A stretch of 64,000 nt of DNA from positions 310,001 through 374,000 of the forward strand of contig NZ_JAQNDA010000001.1 of assembly GCF_028369065.1 (NCBI RefSeq), written 5' to 3'. Shown here piece after piece: positions 63,390 to 64,000 of this stretch. Both the position numbers and the translations under genes were made by a program. Position 1 is the stretch's first letter. Each line of letters starts with the position of its first letter. Under the pieces are notes generated by a model. The model ran no database searches. It had not been told where the DNA came from and saw nothing but the letters and a program-made list of their open reading frames with translations. Source of the DNA: Marinobacter sp. SS21 (lineage in GTDB: Bacteria > Pseudomonadota > Gammaproteobacteria > Pseudomonadales > Oleiphilaceae).

Positions 63390-64000
63390 TCAGGTCAGGC
63401 CGCGCACCAGTGCGGCGCCTCCGGCCAGGGCGGCAATGGTGAGGATGAGGGGGCGCATGGCCTGGAAGGGCACCCGGTTCACCAGCGCGCCGGACAACGC
63501 AAAGCCGGCGATCACCCCGGGGGCGGTGACCAGAAACAGTGCCAGCTCCCGTTGCCGGATGAAGCCGGCCAGGGCGAGGGCGGTAATGCTGGCGAAGCTG
63601 GCAAAGGTGAAAAAGGCGGACAGGTTGGCGCGCACCAGCGGCCCTTGCTGGTCCTGGTAGATCAGCGCGATGGGCGGGCCGCCCACCGCAGTGATGGTGC
63701 CCATATAGCCGGAGGCGGCCCCCGCCAGCGTGCTACTGCGGGCGTTCAGGCCAGGGCGCAGGCCGGCGAGGCTGAGGGCTACCGCAAGCAGGATCAATAG
63801 GCCGAAGGCCAGCTCAAAGCCCTGGGTGGACAACGCCATCAGGGTGAAGCCGGCAAGTAGGGTGCCGACAATGTCGCCGCCGATGGCGAAGCGCACGTCG
63901 CGGAAGCTGAGGCTGGCCCGGTTGCGCACCAGCATCATCACCGTCAACAGGGCCGCGTTAAGCGTCAAGGGGCCGGGAATGAAGGCGGGGTAGATCAGGA
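63390..64000 (-). CDS. TauE/SafE-family membrane permease, truncated by the window edge
   Basis: The frame runs from its stop at 63390 to base 64000 without a start, so the N-terminus lies outside. At least 203 residues with about 6 helices are seen. The segment AGAASGYMGTITAVGGPPIALIYQ is typical of TauE/SafE anion exporters (sulfite, sulfoacetate and others). An internal TTG at 63968 should not be taken as the start because coding sequence continues upstream (LIYPAFIPGP). Confidence 0.88.
   Translation of the reverse strand, partial: LIYPAFIPGPLTLNAALLTVMMLVRNRASLSFRDVRFAIGGDIVGTLLAGFTLMALSTQGFELAFGLLILLAVALSLAGLRPGLNARSSTLAGAASGYMGTITAVGGPPIALIYQDQQGPLVRANLSAFFTFASFASITALALAGFIRQRELALFLVTAPGVIAGFALSGALVNRVPFQAMRPLILTIAALAGGAALVRGLT

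Overview
The window looks like a chromosomal segment of a GC-rich, free-living gammaproteobacterium. The evidence is outer-membrane porins and TonB receptors, FadE-type and DcaP-type lipid or dicarboxylate genes, a late cobalamin pathway, PomAB-like stator proteins, RND efflux and osmoprotectant uptake. The mix resembles marine oil- and acid-degrading groups such as Alcanivorax or Marinobacter relatives, but the genus is inference. No prophage, insertion sequence, CRISPR array, rRNA or tRNA was recognised. The first and last genes (PadR regulator, TauE/SafE permease) are cut by the window edges.

Region 1 (1-17.5 kb) is acyl-CoA catabolism. It holds a MaoC dehydratase, a class II aldolase, a pair of unlike acyl-CoA dehydrogenases, a DcaP-type porin, a glutaryl-CoA dehydrogenase, a PcaF-type thiolase, a membrane carrier, a GhrA-like reductase, an IclR regulator, a FadB-like fusion enzyme with its thiolase, and a TetR regulator. 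The combination suggests beta-oxidation of dicarboxylic or related acids. Region 2 (17.5-21.6 kb) is a compact unit: a very methionine- and aspartate-rich secreted peptide, an OmpR-type response regulator, a sensor kinase, and an exported MsrA-MsrB fusion. I read it as a candidate envelope oxidant-defence system.

Region 3 (21.7-31.1 kb) has a GFA-type zinc protein, a small unknown protein, an exonuclease/DUF294 pair, and a two-gene lipoprotein operon. One lipoprotein is a peptidase-M19-like protein. The other joins a parallel beta-helix to a di-heme cytochrome. Region 4 (31.2-51.6 kb) is the cobalamin locus: cobU, cobC, cobT, cbiB and cobD, then a cobalamin riboswitch leading a plus-strand operon btuB-cobN-btuF-btuC-btuD-cobB-cobO-cobQ, with cobS convergent. 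The CobN homologue carries a signal peptide and sits inside the uptake operon. A persulfide-dioxygenase-like enzyme and an orphan CbiM-like membrane protein follow. A 414-base gap after cobU holds two inverted, related nested-hairpin elements.

Region 5 (51.7-64 kb) holds a proV-proW-proX betaine transporter, a two-helix potassium channel, a MFP/RND efflux pair, an ammonium transporter preceded by a good sigma-54 promoter, a PomA/PomB-like pair, and the partial TauE/SafE permease.
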